From: Shouchella shacheensis | GTDB lineage: Bacteria; Bacillota; Bacilli; Bacillales; Bacillaceae_D | Direction of reading: 5' to 3' | Assembly: GCF_001484965.1 (NCBI RefSeq) | Contig: NZ_LLYY01000003.1 | Span: 124,001 to 188,000 of the forward strand | Length of the DNA stretch: 64,000 nucleotides | Part shown: in pieces, positions 54,559 to 64,000 of the stretch | Numbering within the stretch: position 1 is the stretch's first letter | Layout of the letters: each line of letters opens with the position of its first letter | Made by a program: the position numbers and the translations under genes | The notes under the pieces: model-generated | What the model was told of the DNA's origin: nothing | Databases searched by the model: none | Seen by the model: only the letters and a program-made list of their open reading frames with translations

Positions 54559-55674
54559 GTGACTACAACGCGGGGTTTAGAAGGTATTGTAGCTACACAG
54601 TCAAGTGTTAGTTCCATTATTGATGATGAACTAACTTATCAAGGGTACGGCATTGATGACTTGGCTGATAATGCTAGCTTTGAAGAAGTCATTTATCTGT
54701 TGTGGAATGGCCAATTGCCAACCCAAGAGGAACTGAAAACATTCTCAGAAAAATTGGCGAGTGAGTTCAGTGTGCCCGATGAAATTTTTGCGCAAATGAA
54801 AGCCTATCCAATCGACGATGTACATCCGATGGCCGCTTTACGGACAGCGATTTCTGCTCTGGGCTTGTTTGATGAGGAAGCCGAGGAGGCATCTGAAGAA
54901 GCGAACTATCGTAAGGCGATTAAGCTTCAAGCAAAGATCTCTACCATTGTCACAGGCTTTGAACGCATTCGCTCTGGCAAAGAACCAGTGAGTCCTAAAA
55001 GCGAACTCTCCTTTGCCGCCAATTTTCTATACATGCTAAACGGGACGGAACCAGATGATCTGTCAGTAAAGGCGTTTAATAAGGCGCTTGTGCTTCACGC
55101 CGACCATGAGTTGAATGCGTCGACGTTTACCGCTCGTGTTTGCGTGGCGACACTTTCCGATATTTATTCCGGTCTTACAGCCGCGATTGGTGCTCTTAAA
55201 GGACCTTTGCATGGTGGTGCAAACGAAGCGGTTATGAATATGCTTCTTGAAATTGGCGACACCGATCAAGTGGAGCCTTACATCCGCAAAGCGCTTGATA
55301 ACAAAACAAAAATCATGGGTTTCGGACATCGTGTTTATAAGAACGGCGACCCACGTGCAAAGCATCTTCGAGAAATGTCAAAGCAGCTGACCGATGTCAT
55401 CAACGAGACCAAGTGGTACGACATGTCGATGAAAGTGGAAGAGATGGTCACAAAAGAAAAAGGGTTACTACCAAATGTTGATTTTTATTCAGCAACTGTA
55501 TACCATAGTTTAGGGATCAAGCATGACCTCTTTACACCGATTTTTGCAATAAGTCGTACATCCGGCTGGCTCGCACATATTCTTGAACAATATGAAAACA
55601 ACCGCCTTATTCGCCCACGCGCTGAGTACGTAGGACCGGATAAGCGCGAATATGTAGCAGTCAAAAAACGCTAA
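54559..55674 (+). CDS. citZ: Citrate synthase
   Basis: 371 residues from GTG 54559 (AAAAAGGAGAG upstream). Small dimeric bacterial type: active histidines in LHADHELNAS (~180) and GFGHRVYKNGDPRA (~255-268), GPLHGGANEAV (~217-227) and the catalytic Asp in NVDFYSATVY (~307). It condenses oxaloacetate with acetyl-CoA at the entry of the TCA cycle. First of citZ-icd-mdh. No clear CcpC box or cre found in the 106-bp gap upstream. Confidence 0.96.
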   Translation: MTTTRGLEGIVATQSSVSSIIDDELTYQGYGIDDLADNASFEEVIYLLWNGQLPTQEELKTFSEKLASEFSVPDEIFAQMKAYPIDDVHPMAALRTAISALGLFDEEAEEASEEANYRKAIKLQAKISTIVTGFERIRSGKEPVSPKSELSFAANFLYMLNGTEPDDLSVKAFNKALVLHADHELNASTFTARVCVATLSDIYSGLTAAIGALKGPLHGGANEAVMNMLLEIGDTDQVEPYIRKALDNKTKIMGFGHRVYKNGDPRAKHLREMSKQLTDVINETKWYDMSMKVEEMVTKEKGLLPNVDFYSATVYHSLGIKHDLFTPIFAISRTSGWLAHILEQYENNRLIRPRAEYVGPDKREYVAVKKR

Positions 55675-55791
55675 AGTCTTGTGTAGGAGGGCTTTCCTTG
55701 CTCTCCGCTTTACATAGTGGGGAGGGCCCAACTCTTCCCATGTGCGCGAACGTAGAGCAAATTTCATAGAATAGTTCAGGAGGTTTTACAA

Positions 55792-57060
55792 ATGGCAGAC
55801 GGACAAAAGATTCAAACAAACAATGGCGTACTAGACGTACCTAATGAGCCAATTGTTCCTTACATTGAGGGTGACGGGACAGGTGCTGATATTTGGGCAG
55901 CAGCCTCGCGCGTATTAGATGCAGCCGTTGAAAAAGCGTACAACGGAGAGAAGAAAATTCACTGGACAGAAATTCTTGCTGGAGAGAAAGCGTACAAGCA
56001 AACCGGGGAATGGCTTCCAGCAGAGACGCTTGATACGATTCGTGAGTACTTGATAGCGATTAAAGGACCATTAACAACGCCAATCGGTGGAGGCATTCGT
56101 TCCCTTAATGTGGCTCTTCGTCAAGAACTTGATCTGTACACTTGCCTTCGTCCTGTGCGTTACTTCACAGGCGTGCCATCTCCTGTAAAGCGTCCTGAAG
56201 ACACGAATATGGCCATCTTTCGGGAGAACACAGAGGACATTTATGCCGGCATTGAGTTTCAAGAAGGAACGGACGAAGCGAAAAAATTGATCGATTTCTT
56301 GCAAAACGAAATGGGATCTAAAAACATTCGCTTCCCAGAAACGTCTGGAATTGGTGTGAAACCAGTATCCAAAGAAGGAACGGAGCGCCTCGTTCGTTCG
56401 GCCATTCAGTATGCACTAGATGAAGACCGCAAGAGTGTAACGCTTGTTCACAAAGGAAACATTATGAAGTTTACAGAAGGCGCGTTTAAAAACTGGGGCT
56501 ATGACCTTGCTGAGCGTGAATTCGGTGATAAAGTCTTCACTTGGAAAGAGTACGACCAAATTGTGGAAGAAAGAGGACGCGAAGAGGCGGACAAAGTCCA
56601 AGGTGAAGCTGAAGCAGCAGGCAAAATCATTGTTAAAGATGCAATCGCTGACATTTTCTTACAGCAGATTTTAACACGGCCAAAAGAATTTGATGTTGTG
56701 GCCACCATGAACTTAAACGGTGACTATATTTCCGATGCTCTTGCTGCGCAAGTGGGTGGAATTGGTATTGCCCCTGGTGCGAACATTAACTACGACACGG
56801 GTCATGCCATTTTTGAAGCGACTCACGGAACAGCTCCGAAATATGCGGGTCTCGATAAAGTAAACCCTTCATCTGTGCTTCTTTCTGGCGATCTATTGCT
56901 TCGTCACCTAGGCTGGCATGAAGCGGCTGATCTCATCATGGCTTCCATGGACAAGACCATTGAAAGCAAGGTAGTCACGTATGATTTTGCCCGTCTTATG
57001 GACGGAGCGACGGAAGTATCGTGCTCTGGTTTTGCGGACGAGCTCATTAAAAACCTATAA
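55792..57060 (+). CDS. icd: Isocitrate dehydrogenase (NADP)
   Basis: 422 residues. Beta-decarboxylating dehydrogenase: [13 protein letters not shown] (~22-34), [13 protein letters not shown] (~143-155), [13 protein letters not shown] (~222), [17 protein letters not shown] and the adenine-binding HGTAPKYAG (~344). It oxidises isocitrate to 2-oxoglutarate. CAGGAGG precedes the ATG. 117 bp after citZ, with GC-rich hairpin-like sequence (GGAGGGC/GGGAGGGCCC) between. Followed by an internal terminator before mdh. Confidence 0.97.
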   Translation: MADGQKIQTNNGVLDVPNEPIVPYIEGDGTGADIWAAASRVLDAAVEKAYNGEKKIHWTEILAGEKAYKQTGEWLPAETLDTIREYLIAIKGPLTTPIGGGIRSLNVALRQELDLYTCLRPVRYFTGVPSPVKRPEDTNMAIFRENTEDIYAGIEFQEGTDEAKKLIDFLQNEMGSKNIRFPETSGIGVKPVSKEGTERLVRSAIQYALDEDRKSVTLVHKGNIMKFTEGAFKNWGYDLAEREFGDKVFTWKEYDQIVEERGREEADKVQGEAEAAGKIIVKDAIADIFLQQILTRPKEFDVVATMNLNGDYISDALAAQVGGIGIAPGANINYDTGHAIFEATHGTAPKYAGLDKVNPSSVLLSGDLLLRHLGWHEAADLIMASMDKTIESKVVTYDFARLMDGATEVSCSGFADELIKNL

Positions 57061-57072
57061 GCGATAACAAAT

Positions 57073-57115
57073 AGGCCCAGTGGTGTTGCCGAGTAAGGCA
57101 CACCACGGCCTTTTT
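57073..57115 (+). terminator. Terminator between icd and mdh
   Basis: GGCC...GTGGTG...GCC pairs with GGC...CCAC..GGCC, followed by TTTTT, within an 82-bp gap. It could lower mdh expression relative to icd. Confidence 0.75.
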
Positions 57116-57142
57116 AGAGAATACGAGGAGGAGTGTAGAGAC

Positions 57143-58087
57143 ATGGCCATCAAACGCAGAAAAGTGTCTGTGGTTGGCGCTGGGTTTACCGGCGCAACGA
57201 CAGCATTAATGGTAGCGCAAAAGGAACTTGCGGATGTTGTCTTAGTTGATGTTCCGCAAATGGAAGGACCGACAAAAGGAAAGGCGCTTGATATGCTTGA
57301 ATCCACACCGGTTCAAGGCTTGGACGCAAATATCATCGGTACCTCAAGCTATGAGGATACGAAGGATTCTGACGTCGTCGTGATTACAGCCGGAATTGCA
57401 CGCAAACCTGGAATGAGTCGCGATGACCTCGTAAGCACAAATGCCAATATCATGAAAGCAGTTACAAAGGAAGTCGTCAAGCATTCGCCGGATTGCTACA
57501 TCATCGTGCTAACCAATCCAGCCGATGCGATGACATATACCGTCTACAAGGAGTCGGGACTTCCAAAGAACCGTGTCATTGGTCAGTCTGGTGTTCTCGA
57601 CACAGCGAGATTTCGTACATTTGTCGCTCAGGAGCTCAACTTGTCCGTTGAGGACATCACAGGCTTTGTACTTGGTGGGCACGGCGACGATATGGTTCCT
57701 CTTATTCGCTACTCAGCAGCTGGCGGCGTTCCGCTATCCACGCTTATTTCCGAAGAGCGTCTTGAGGAAATTGTCGAACGCACACGCAAAGGCGGAGGGG
57801 AAATTGTCGGATTGCTTGGAAATGGCAGTGCTTACTACGCACCGGCGGCCTCACTCACGCAAATGGTTGAAGCCATTGTGAAAGACAAAAAGCGCGTCAT
57901 CCCAACCATCGCTTATCTGGAAGGCGAGTACGGCTACAACGACTTGTACCTCGGCGTTCCAACCATTCTTGGAGGCGACGGGATTGAAAAAATCATCGAG
58001 CTTGAGCTTACAGAAGACGAAGCAAGTCAGCTAAGCAAGTCTGTGGATTCAGTGAAAAATGTGATGAGTGCGTTGCCAAAAGAATAG
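57143..58087 (+). CDS. mdh: Malate dehydrogenase
   Basis: 314 residues from ATG 57143 with GAGGAGGAG upstream. LDH-like MDH: nucleotide loop [12 protein letters not shown] (~9-20), [16 protein letters not shown] (~79-94, with the substrate arginine), [10 protein letters not shown] (~122), [12 protein letters not shown] and catalytic His in GGHGDDMVP (~181). Oxidises malate to oxaloacetate with NAD. Last of citZ-icd-mdh, ending in a terminator. Confidence 0.97.
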   Translation: MAIKRRKVSVVGAGFTGATTALMVAQKELADVVLVDVPQMEGPTKGKALDMLESTPVQGLDANIIGTSSYEDTKDSDVVVITAGIARKPGMSRDDLVSTNANIMKAVTKEVVKHSPDCYIIVLTNPADAMTYTVYKESGLPKNRVIGQSGVLDTARFRTFVAQELNLSVEDITGFVLGGHGDDMVPLIRYSAAGGVPLSTLISEERLEEIVERTRKGGGEIVGLLGNGSAYYAPAASLTQMVEAIVKDKKRVIPTIAYLEGEYGYNDLYLGVPTILGGDGIEKIIELELTEDEASQLSKSVDSVKNVMSALPKE

Positions 58088-58096
58088 TGATGACTG

Positions 58097-58128
58097 CCCC
58101 TCCAGATGGAATGGAGGGGTTTGTTTGG
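58097..58128 (+). terminator. Terminator after mdh
   Basis: CCCCTCCA / TGGAGGGG stem with TTTGTTT. It begins the 424-bp mdh-phoP gap, which then holds diverged repeat copy 11 and the phoP promoter; nothing else seen. Confidence 0.85.
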
Positions 58129-58248
58129 CTTGGACAGGTAAAAAGTTAGAGATTTTTCGTTTTGGCCAGTGTTAGCCAAGGTCTGGATTTCTTATGTCAG
58201 CTCTCCAAAACCCTCGCTCCTGTTTGATCCAGCTTTGTTCTTTGGGTT
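58128..58248 (+). repeat. Hairpin repeat copy 11 (strongly diverged)
   Basis: Keeps the frame of the element (AGAGATTTTTCG, GGATTTCTTATGTCAG, CTCTCCAAAA, CTCGCTCCTG) but not the GC-rich outer arms. Looks like an old, decaying copy. Confidence 0.6.
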
Positions 58249-58423
58249 GAACAAACAGTGATATCATTTCAGGCTATCGGTGTGAAGACGTTCTTCTCAA
58301 GAAATGCCCCGTCAATCTAAAAAGCTTAATAGGGAATAATTATAAAAAAATACTACTCACTCTTTCCGTAGATTTATCAAAACAGAGGCGAACTCAATAA
58401 CATTTTCTAAATCTAAATCAATC

Positions 58424-58451
58424 TTACCTTGCTCCCAAACTCTGCTATACT
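58424..58451 (+). promoter_or_regulatory. Promoter for phoPR
   Basis: TTACCT (58424-58429), 16-bp spacer, TATACT (58446-58451), about 60 bp upstream of the phoP start. Confidence 0.5.
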
Positions 58452-58511
58452 ACATGTATAGATAGAGAGACCGTTCAAATCCCAAGATAAGGAGTGTGGC
58501 AGCACACAATT

Positions 58512-59237
58512 ATGGCAAAGCGCATATTGGTTGTAGACGATGAGCCATCGATCTCAACGCTACTTACGTATAACCTGCAGCAGGCGGGATTTGATGTTGT
58601 AACCGAAATGGACGGACAGGCAGGTTTTGAGAGAGCAAAAAATGAACCGTTCGATTTAATCGTTCTTGATTTAATGCTTCCGCTTTTAGATGGAATGGAT
58701 GTTTGTAGGCACTTACGGCAGGAGCAAATTTTTGTTCCCATATTAATGCTCACCGCAAAAGACGATGAGTTTGACAAAGTTCTCGGTCTGGAGCTTGGCG
58801 CGGACGATTATATGACAAAGCCATTTTCTCCTCGTGAAGTGGTGGCGCGCGTTCGGGCAATTTTGCGACGCGTTGAACAGCTGTCTTCCAAGAAAAGCGA
58901 GACGACAGAGAACGCTGATGGCAAGTCTCTGCTTATTGCAGATTTAGAAATTTACCCAGAAAAATATGAAGTGTATATAAAAAAAGAGCTGCTCACACTC
59001 ACACCAAAAGAGTTTGAACTCCTCGTCTACTTAGCGGATCATAAGGGGCGTGTTCTGACACGGGATCAGCTGTTAAACGCCGTGTGGAACTATGAGTTTA
59101 TTGGCGATACCCGTATTGTTGATGTACATATCAGTCATCTTCGGGATAAAATTGAGCCAAACAGCAAGAAACCGGTTTATATTAAAACGATCCGAGGGCT
59201 TGGCTATAAGTTCGAGGAACCAAGCACGCATGAGTAA
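58512..59237 (+). CDS. phoP: Response regulator PhoP
   Basis: 241 residues from ATG 58512, giving MAKRILVVDDEPS; an in-frame GTG at 58494 overlaps the ribosome site. OmpR type: receiver with acidic pair VVDDEP, phospho-Asp in LDLMLP (~52) and Lys in YMTKPF (~101); winged helix at ~135-235 (TLTPKEFELLVYLADHKG, YIKTIRGLGYKF). It controls phosphate starvation genes with PhoR. AAGGAG is 17 nt from the ATG, and the gap contains GTGTG-GCAG-CACAC. Overlaps phoR by 8 nt. Confidence 0.94.
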   Translation: MAKRILVVDDEPSISTLLTYNLQQAGFDVVTEMDGQAGFERAKNEPFDLIVLDLMLPLLDGMDVCRHLRQEQIFVPILMLTAKDDEFDKVLGLELGADDYMTKPFSPREVVARVRAILRRVEQLSSKKSETTENADGKSLLIADLEIYPEKYEVYIKKELLTLTPKEFELLVYLADHKGRVLTRDQLLNAVWNYEFIGDTRIVDVHISHLRDKIEPNSKKPVYIKTIRGLGYKFEEPSTHE

Positions 59238-61008
59238 GCTTCGCAATCGCTTCATCGTTAGCGTCATCTCTGTGATCGCCCTTGTACTTATAGGGCTTGG
59301 CATCGTTCTTGGCTACTGGTATAACGAACGCTATATGGATGTGATTGGGGACCGTCTTGAGCAAGAAGCCGGTCTTGCTTCTTGGACTGTTCTAGAGAAC
59401 GGCTTTCCTGATGAAGCGGAGGCACGAGAGCTGGCGGTTGAAATTGGGGACCGCATCAATGCTCGGGTGACGATTTTAGAAGCAGGCGGAGAAGTGATTG
59501 GCGATACATGGGGCAATGAAGCGACCATGGATAATCACGGAACGCGCCCAGAAATACGGCGAGCAGAAACTGGAGAAGGGTTCGAGGTCCGCTATAGTGA
59601 GACGATTGGTGCCGATTTGATGTACTATGCCAATCCACTTTATATTGAAAATGAGCTCGTCGGGTATTTGCGTGTAGGATTAACGCTCGGTTCGCTATAT
59701 GAAATGAGCCAAACCGTTTGGGCTGTCATTGGCGTAAGTTTCTTGCTTGCGTTTGTGATCATATTAGCGCTTATTGCTCGTATCTCTAGACAGATCTTGC
59801 GGCCGATTGATGAAGCGACAAAAGCAGCCATTAAGCTGGCGGAAGGCGATTATAAGACAAGAACGTATGAGGATCAGCACAAAGAGCTCGGACAGCTTGG
59901 TCGTTCCATAAATGTGCTCGCTTATAATTTAGAACAGATTACCCGGCGCCACCAATCGCAGCAGGATCAAATGTCAACGCTGATTGACCATATGGGGAGC
60001 GGCCTGCTTTTTATGAATGTTCGGGGAGACATTGTTTTAATGAACAAAACATGTGAGCACATCTTTCAAGTGAAAGAGGAGGACTGGCTGACTCAGCCCT
60101 ATTATCATGTTCTAAAAGATTCGGCCCTGATCGCGTTTATTCAGGCGGTGTATATGAGTGAGGCCAAACAGCGAGATCAAATTGAGGTCCGAGAAGGCTA
60201 CACAAGTAAAATCTATGACGTCTTCGGGGCGCCTGTTCTCGGAAAAAAAGCCCGGCTCAGAGGCGTAACCATTGTCATGCATGACATTACAGAACAGAAA
60301 AAGCTGGAGCAGGTACGCAAAGACTTTGTCGCCAACGTTTCTCATGAGTTAAAGACGCCTGTCACTTCGATTAAAGGCTTTACGGAAACGCTTCTGGATG
60401 GCGCGCTTAAAGAACCAGAGCTGGCTGAGCAATTCACCGGCATCATTTGGAAGGAAAGCGATCGTCTGCAATCGTTGATTTCCGATTTGCTTGATCTATC
60501 AAAAATTGAGGATGCTCACTTCATGCTCGACTTTGAGGAGGTACAGTTAGCTGAAGTTGCGAGGGAAGCCGTTGCATTGCTTGAGTCTAAAGCAGCGGAA
60601 AAAGAGATGGAGTTAGCCTTATCAACAGAAGGCTCTTCGTTTATGGAAGGCGACTCACAGCGTTTAAAGCAAATCGTTCTTAACTTAGTAACCAATGCCA
60701 TTGCCTACTCGCCTAAAGGGGGAAAGGTTGATGTAAGGATCACTGAGGAAAATGAGACAGTAAGGCTTCATGTTGCCGACACGGGTATTGGCATCGGCGA
60801 AGAAGAGGTGCAGCGAATTTTCGAACGCTTTTACCGCGTGGACCGAGCGAGAAGCCGTAATTCTGGTGGTACGGGGCTAGGCCTTGCGATTGTGAAACAT
60901 TTGGCGGAAGCTCATCATGCCACGATTCAGGTGGAAAGCGAGGTCGGGGAGGGAACCGAATTTATCCTGACGTTTTCAAAAAGGCAATCAAATAAAGAAC
61001 ATAATTAA
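59230..61008 (+). CDS. phoR: Sensor histidine kinase PhoR
   Basis: 592 residues from ATG 59230, with GAGGAA upstream inside phoP. Membrane segments at ~10-30 and ~165-190 enclose an extracellular PAS-like domain. Then HAMP (~190-245), a PAS (~255-360), HisKA with FVANVSHELKTPVTSIKGF (His ~370) and ATPase motifs NLVTNAIAYSPKGG, DTGIGIGEEE and GGTGLGLAIVKHL. Phosphorylates PhoP in low phosphate. Co-transcribed with phoP. The length is close to the B. subtilis protein (579). Confidence 0.95.
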   Translation: MSKLRNRFIVSVISVIALVLIGLGIVLGYWYNERYMDVIGDRLEQEAGLASWTVLENGFPDEAEARELAVEIGDRINARVTILEAGGEVIGDTWGNEATMDNHGTRPEIRRAETGEGFEVRYSETIGADLMYYANPLYIENELVGYLRVGLTLGSLYEMSQTVWAVIGVSFLLAFVIILALIARISRQILRPIDEATKAAIKLAEGDYKTRTYEDQHKELGQLGRSINVLAYNLEQITRRHQSQQDQMSTLIDHMGSGLLFMNVRGDIVLMNKTCEHIFQVKEEDWLTQPYYHVLKDSALIAFIQAVYMSEAKQRDQIEVREGYTSKIYDVFGAPVLGKKARLRGVTIVMHDITEQKKLEQVRKDFVANVSHELKTPVTSIKGFTETLLDGALKEPELAEQFTGIIWKESDRLQSLISDLLDLSKIEDAHFMLDFEEVQLAEVAREAVALLESKAAEKEMELALSTEGSSFMEGDSQRLKQIVLNLVTNAIAYSPKGGKVDVRITEENETVRLHVADTGIGIGEEEVQRIFERFYRVDRARSRNSGGTGLGLAIVKHLAEAHHATIQVESEVGEGTEFILTFSKRQSNKEHN

Positions 61009-61121
61009 CGCATTCTTTACAAAGCGTCCATGTTTCCTTTACGTCCTTGTCTTACAATGAAATAGAACGGTCAGGAACAAGAGGATCGGCGACCCCCTCT
61101 GTCGATCTACCCTACTTGAAG

Positions 61122-61151
61122 GCGGGAGCATACATGCTCTCGTCTCTTTTT
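61122..61151 (+). terminator. Terminator after phoPR
   Basis: CGGGAGCAT / ATGCTCTCG stem with CTCTTTTTG tail, in the 258-bp phoR-polA gap. Confidence 0.7.
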
Positions 61152-61221
61152 GTTGTTAAAAACTTCGTTTCTAAGGCGGAAACGCACGTTCTTGTCTGAC
61201 TTTTTTCTTTTCCCCTTTCTA

Positions 61222-61230
61222 TGGTACAAT
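61222..61230 (+). promoter_or_regulatory. Extended -10 promoter for polA
   Basis: TGGTACAAT, a TGN-extended -10, with only a weak T-rich -35 (61202-61207), 36 bp before the start. Confidence 0.5.
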
Positions 61231-61266
61231 AAAGGCACATGAATCGACTTGAGAGGGGCTTGCTTT

Positions 61267-63897
61267 TTGAATAAATTAGTGTTGATCGACGGAAACAGCA
61301 TTGCGTATCGCGCCTTTTTTGCGCTTCCGCTTTTAAATAACGAGCGAGGCGTATACACGAACGCCGTTTACGGGTTCACGACGATGCTTTTGAAAGTGTT
61401 AGAAGAGGAACAGCCAACGCACCTCCTTGTGGCCTTTGACGCTGGCAAGTCAACGTTTCGACACAAAACATATGCCGAATACAAGGGAACGCGTCAAAAG
61501 ACGCCTTCAGAACTTTCGGGACAAATCCCATTGATTCACGAGGTGCTCGATGCGTTTTCCATCAAGCGCTATGAAGCCACGGATTACGAGGCGGACGATA
61601 TCATTGGTACGGCGGCGAATCAGGCTGCGACTGATGGGTGGGACGTGGTGGTGATTACCGGGGATAAGGACTTACTTCAACTTGTCACTTCCAAGATCAA
61701 CGTGGTATTAACAAAAAAAGGAATTACGGATGTTGATCGCTATGATGAAGCGGCGATTGATGAGCGGTACGGCTTAAAGCCAGAGCAGATTATTGATTTA
61801 AAAGGACTGATGGGCGATTCTTCAGATAACATCCCTGGTGTCCCTGGTGTTGGAGAAAAGACGGCTCTCAAGCTTTTAAAGGAGTTCGGCGATGTTGAGA
61901 CCGTCCTTGATTCGATTGATGAAATATCCGGAAAGAAACTGAAGGAGCGTCTTGAAGAACACCGCGAGCAGGCGCTTATGAGCAAAAAGCTAGCGACCAT
62001 CTACACGGAAGTGCCGCTAAAAGAATCGCTGGATGCGCTCAAATATGAGCATTTTGACAGAAAGAACGTGAGAGAGGTGTTCAAAGAGCTTTCTTTCCAG
62101 TCTTTGCTTGACCGCTTGCCTGGGGAAGACGGGCTGCCGGTGACTGAGGAACTAAAGGAACTTTCATTTGAGGTTGTTCAAGAGGTTAAAGATGAACATC
62201 TGGTAAGCCCAAGTGCGCTCGTTGTAGAAGCGCTAGGAGAAAATTATCATCAAGCTGAGATTAGCGGGATTGGGCTAGCAAATGAGAACGGTCGGTTTTT
62301 TGTGCCTACAGAAGTCGCACTGTCTTCGGATCGATTTGCCAATTGGGCCAAAGAGGAGTCCATGAAAAAGTGGCTTTTTGATGCAAAACGTGCGGTCGTC
62401 GCTCTCGCCTGGCAGGAGATCGAGCTGGAAGGCGTCGATTTTGATTTGCAGATGGCCTCCTATTTGCTTGATCCGTCTTTGTCTTCTCATGAAATCAGTG
62501 ACATTGCAAACCGCAAAGGAAAAGGCAGTGTACAAGAAGACGAAGCCGTATACGGGAAAGGGGCAAAGCGGAAGATCCCGGGTCAAGAGTTGCTCGGGGA
62601 ACACCTCGCACGGAAGGCCGATGCGATGTATCAGCTGAAGGACGTTCTTGAAGAAGAGCTTAAGAACAATGAGCAGTATGAGCTCTTCAATGGCTTGGAG
62701 ATGCCTCTCTCAGTTGTTCTCGGGCGAATGGAGAGAGACGGCGTAAAGGTGGACACTTCTCAGCTGGAAGCGATGGGGGAGGATTTAGCCGGCCGCTTGA
62801 GTGAACTGGAGGGGCAGATTCATGAGGAAGCAGGTGTGGCCTTTAACATTAATTCACCAAAGCAGTTGGGCAAGGTACTCTTTGAGGATCTAGGGCTGCC
62901 CCCTGTAAAGAAAACAAAGACGGGCTACTCCACGAGTGCAGATGTACTTGAAAAGCTCTCTGGTTCCCACCCAGTTATTGAGCACATCCTTCTGTATCGT
63001 CAGCTTGGCAAACTCCATTCGACGTATATCGAAGGCCTGCTTAAAGTAGCGGATTCCGAGACTCACAAAGTGCATACCCGCTTTAACCAGGCACTGACAC
63101 AAACAGGACGGCTATCCTCAACGGAGCCAAATTTACAGAACATCCCGATTCGGCTGGAAGAAGGACGGAAAATACGAAAGGCCTTTGTGGCCTCTAAAAA
63201 GGACTGGAAAATACTCGCCGCGGACTATTCACAAATTGAGCTCCGTGTGCTTGCCCATATTTCAGGGGACGATCGTCTTAAAGAGGCGTTTATCCATGAC
63301 TTAGACATTCATACGAAAACGGCGATGGATGTTTTCCATGTGGCGCAGAAGGAGGTCACAGCGAATATGCGTAGAAGTGCCAAAGCGGTTAACTTTGGCA
63401 TAGTCTACGGGATTAGTGACTACGGTTTGTCCCAAAGCTTGGGAATCACTCGGAAAGAGGCGAAAGAATTCATCGACCGTTACTTAGAAAGCTATCCAAA
63501 AGTGAAGGCCTATATGGAAAATGTCGTAATGGAGGCAAAAGAAAAAGGGTATGTGCAGACACTGCTTGCTCGTCGTCGCTACTTGCCTGAGCTGAACAGT
63601 CGCAACTTTAACCAGCGTAGCTTTGCGGAGCGGACGGCAATGAATACGCCGATACAGGGAACGGCGGCAGACATTATCAAACAGGCGATGGTGCGGATGG
63701 ATGAGCGCTTGGAAGAGGCGGGGATTGAAGCAACTATGCTTCTGCAAGTGCATGACGAATTGATCTTTGAAGTCGCAGAAAAAGACAAAGACCAGCTAGA
63801 GACTATCGTCCAGGATGTGATGGAGGACGCCGTTCAATTAGAGGTCCCGCTTAAAGTGGACGTGTCTTCTGGGGACTCCTGGTACGACGCGAAATAG
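61267..63897 (+). CDS. polA: DNA polymerase I
   Basis: 876 residues from TTG 61267 (GAGGGG 8 nt upstream), giving LNKLVLIDGNSIAYR; the upstream in-frame TTG at 61249 lacks a site. 5'-3' exonuclease domain (~1-290; TGDKDLLQLV, GLMGDSSDNIPGVPGVGEKTA), an inactive 3'-5' exonuclease-like domain (~300-470, no DxE motif), and family A polymerase (~470-876) with AADYSQIELRVLAHISGD, RRSAKAVNFGIVYG and LQVHDELIFE. Used in repair and Okazaki fragment processing. It is followed by mutM, as in B. subtilis. Confidence 0.97.
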   Translation: MNKLVLIDGNSIAYRAFFALPLLNNERGVYTNAVYGFTTMLLKVLEEEQPTHLLVAFDAGKSTFRHKTYAEYKGTRQKTPSELSGQIPLIHEVLDAFSIKRYEATDYEADDIIGTAANQAATDGWDVVVITGDKDLLQLVTSKINVVLTKKGITDVDRYDEAAIDERYGLKPEQIIDLKGLMGDSSDNIPGVPGVGEKTALKLLKEFGDVETVLDSIDEISGKKLKERLEEHREQALMSKKLATIYTEVPLKESLDALKYEHFDRKNVREVFKELSFQSLLDRLPGEDGLPVTEELKELSFEVVQEVKDEHLVSPSALVVEALGENYHQAEISGIGLANENGRFFVPTEVALSSDRFANWAKEESMKKWLFDAKRAVVALAWQEIELEGVDFDLQMASYLLDPSLSSHEISDIANRKGKGSVQEDEAVYGKGAKRKIPGQELLGEHLARKADAMYQLKDVLEEELKNNEQYELFNGLEMPLSVVLGRMERDGVKVDTSQLEAMGEDLAGRLSELEGQIHEEAGVAFNINSPKQLGKVLFEDLGLPPVKKTKTGYSTSADVLEKLSGSHPVIEHILLYRQLGKLHSTYIEGLLKVADSETHKVHTRFNQALTQTGRLSSTEPNLQNIPIRLEEGRKIRKAFVASKKDWKILAADYSQIELRVLAHISGDDRLKEAFIHDLDIHTKTAMDVFHVAQKEVTANMRRSAKAVNFGIVYGISDYGLSQSLGITRKEAKEFIDRYLESYPKVKAYMENVVMEAKEKGYVQTLLARRRYLPELNSRNFNQRSFAERTAMNTPIQGTAADIIKQAMVRMDERLEEAGIEATMLLQVHDELIFEVAEKDKDQLETIVQDVMEDAVQLEVPLKVDVSSGDSWYDAK

Positions 63898-63912
63898 AGA
63901 AAGGGAGAGAAA

Positions 63913-64000
63913 ATGCCGGAATTACCTGAAGTGGAAACGGTGCGCCGAACGCTTTCAGCGCTCGTCATTGGAAAACAAATTGCGGCGGTCGACGTCGGTT
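63913..64000 (+). CDS. mutM: Formamidopyrimidine-DNA glycosylase MutM, 3' truncated
   Basis: Only the first 29 codons are in the window. The N terminus PELPEVETVRRTL is the catalytic signature of Fpg/MutM, with Pro2 as nucleophile after Met removal and Glu3 next to it. AAGGGAGAG precedes the ATG, 15 nt after polA, so the two share an operon for oxidised-base repair. Everything beyond ~29 residues is outside the window. Confidence 0.92.
   Translation, partial: MPELPEVETVRRTLSALVIGKQIAAVDVG

Noticed and set aside
61083-61151. Two hairpins between phoR and polA as a riboswitch
   Set aside because: The second is a plain terminator and the first (GATC...GATC) is short and bulged; no known riboswitch motif.

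Overview
The window is a contiguous, almost fully coding piece of a Bacillaceae chromosome. The evidence is conserved Bacillus subtilis-type synteny (sftA-murC-ytxGH-aroA-ccpA-acuCBA/acsA-tyrS-rpsD-msrC-refZ-hisJ-ezrA-nifZ-thiI-sspA-sppA-ytfIJ-tpx-ytxK-ackA-argGH-ytkKL-ytoI/ytpI/nrnA-ytrIH-dnaE-ytsJ-accDA-pfkA-pyk-fxsA-ytwI-citZ-icd-mdh-phoPR-polA-mutM), strong GGAGG ribosome binding sites with frequent GTG and TTG starts, sigma-A promoters, a T-box and sporulation genes (SASP, gerW, ytrHI, refZ). G+C looks mid-40s by eye. The species is unknown; an alkaliphilic or salt-tolerant Bacillus relative is a guess.

Layout: 1-7.2 kb holds DNA translocation, cell wall, DAHP synthase and the carbon regulator CcpA. 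7.4-12 kb holds the divergent acuABC/acsA acetate-activation locus with its post-translational control enzymes. 12-17 kb holds a class A PBP, T-box-controlled tyrosyl-tRNA synthetase, ribosomal protein S4 with a structured leader, and fRMsr. 17.6-31 kb holds cell division (RefZ, EzrA), histidinol phosphatase, tRNA thiolation (NifZ-ThiI), spore proteins, SppA, Tpx and acetate kinase. 30-32 kb is an unusual insert: a YhaM-like protein with lost catalytic residues, an EcsC-family protein and a 37-residue cationic peptide. 32-42 kb holds argGH, small proteins, an SDR, a peptidase, YtkL and NrnA. 43-64 kb holds dnaE, central carbon metabolism (malic enzyme, ACC carboxyltransferase, PFK, PK, TCA cycle), PhoPR, polA and the start of mutM.

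The genes form a carbon-flow set: CcpA, acetate kinase, acetyl-CoA synthetase with acetylation control, glycolysis, malic enzyme, citrate synthase/ICDH/MDH and acetyl-CoA carboxylase, plus DNA replication and repair.

The most interesting material is non-coding. About eleven copies of a ~115-120 bp hairpin-forming intergenic repeat are scattered through the window. Arms co-vary between copies, copies sit mostly just after terminators, and two tandem copies lie inside a ruined FadR-type GntR regulator gene between ytsJ and accD. A second signal is the ccpA leader, where a strong Shine-Dalgarno lies about 60 nt upstream of the only possible start codon and a two-stem hairpin would bring them together.
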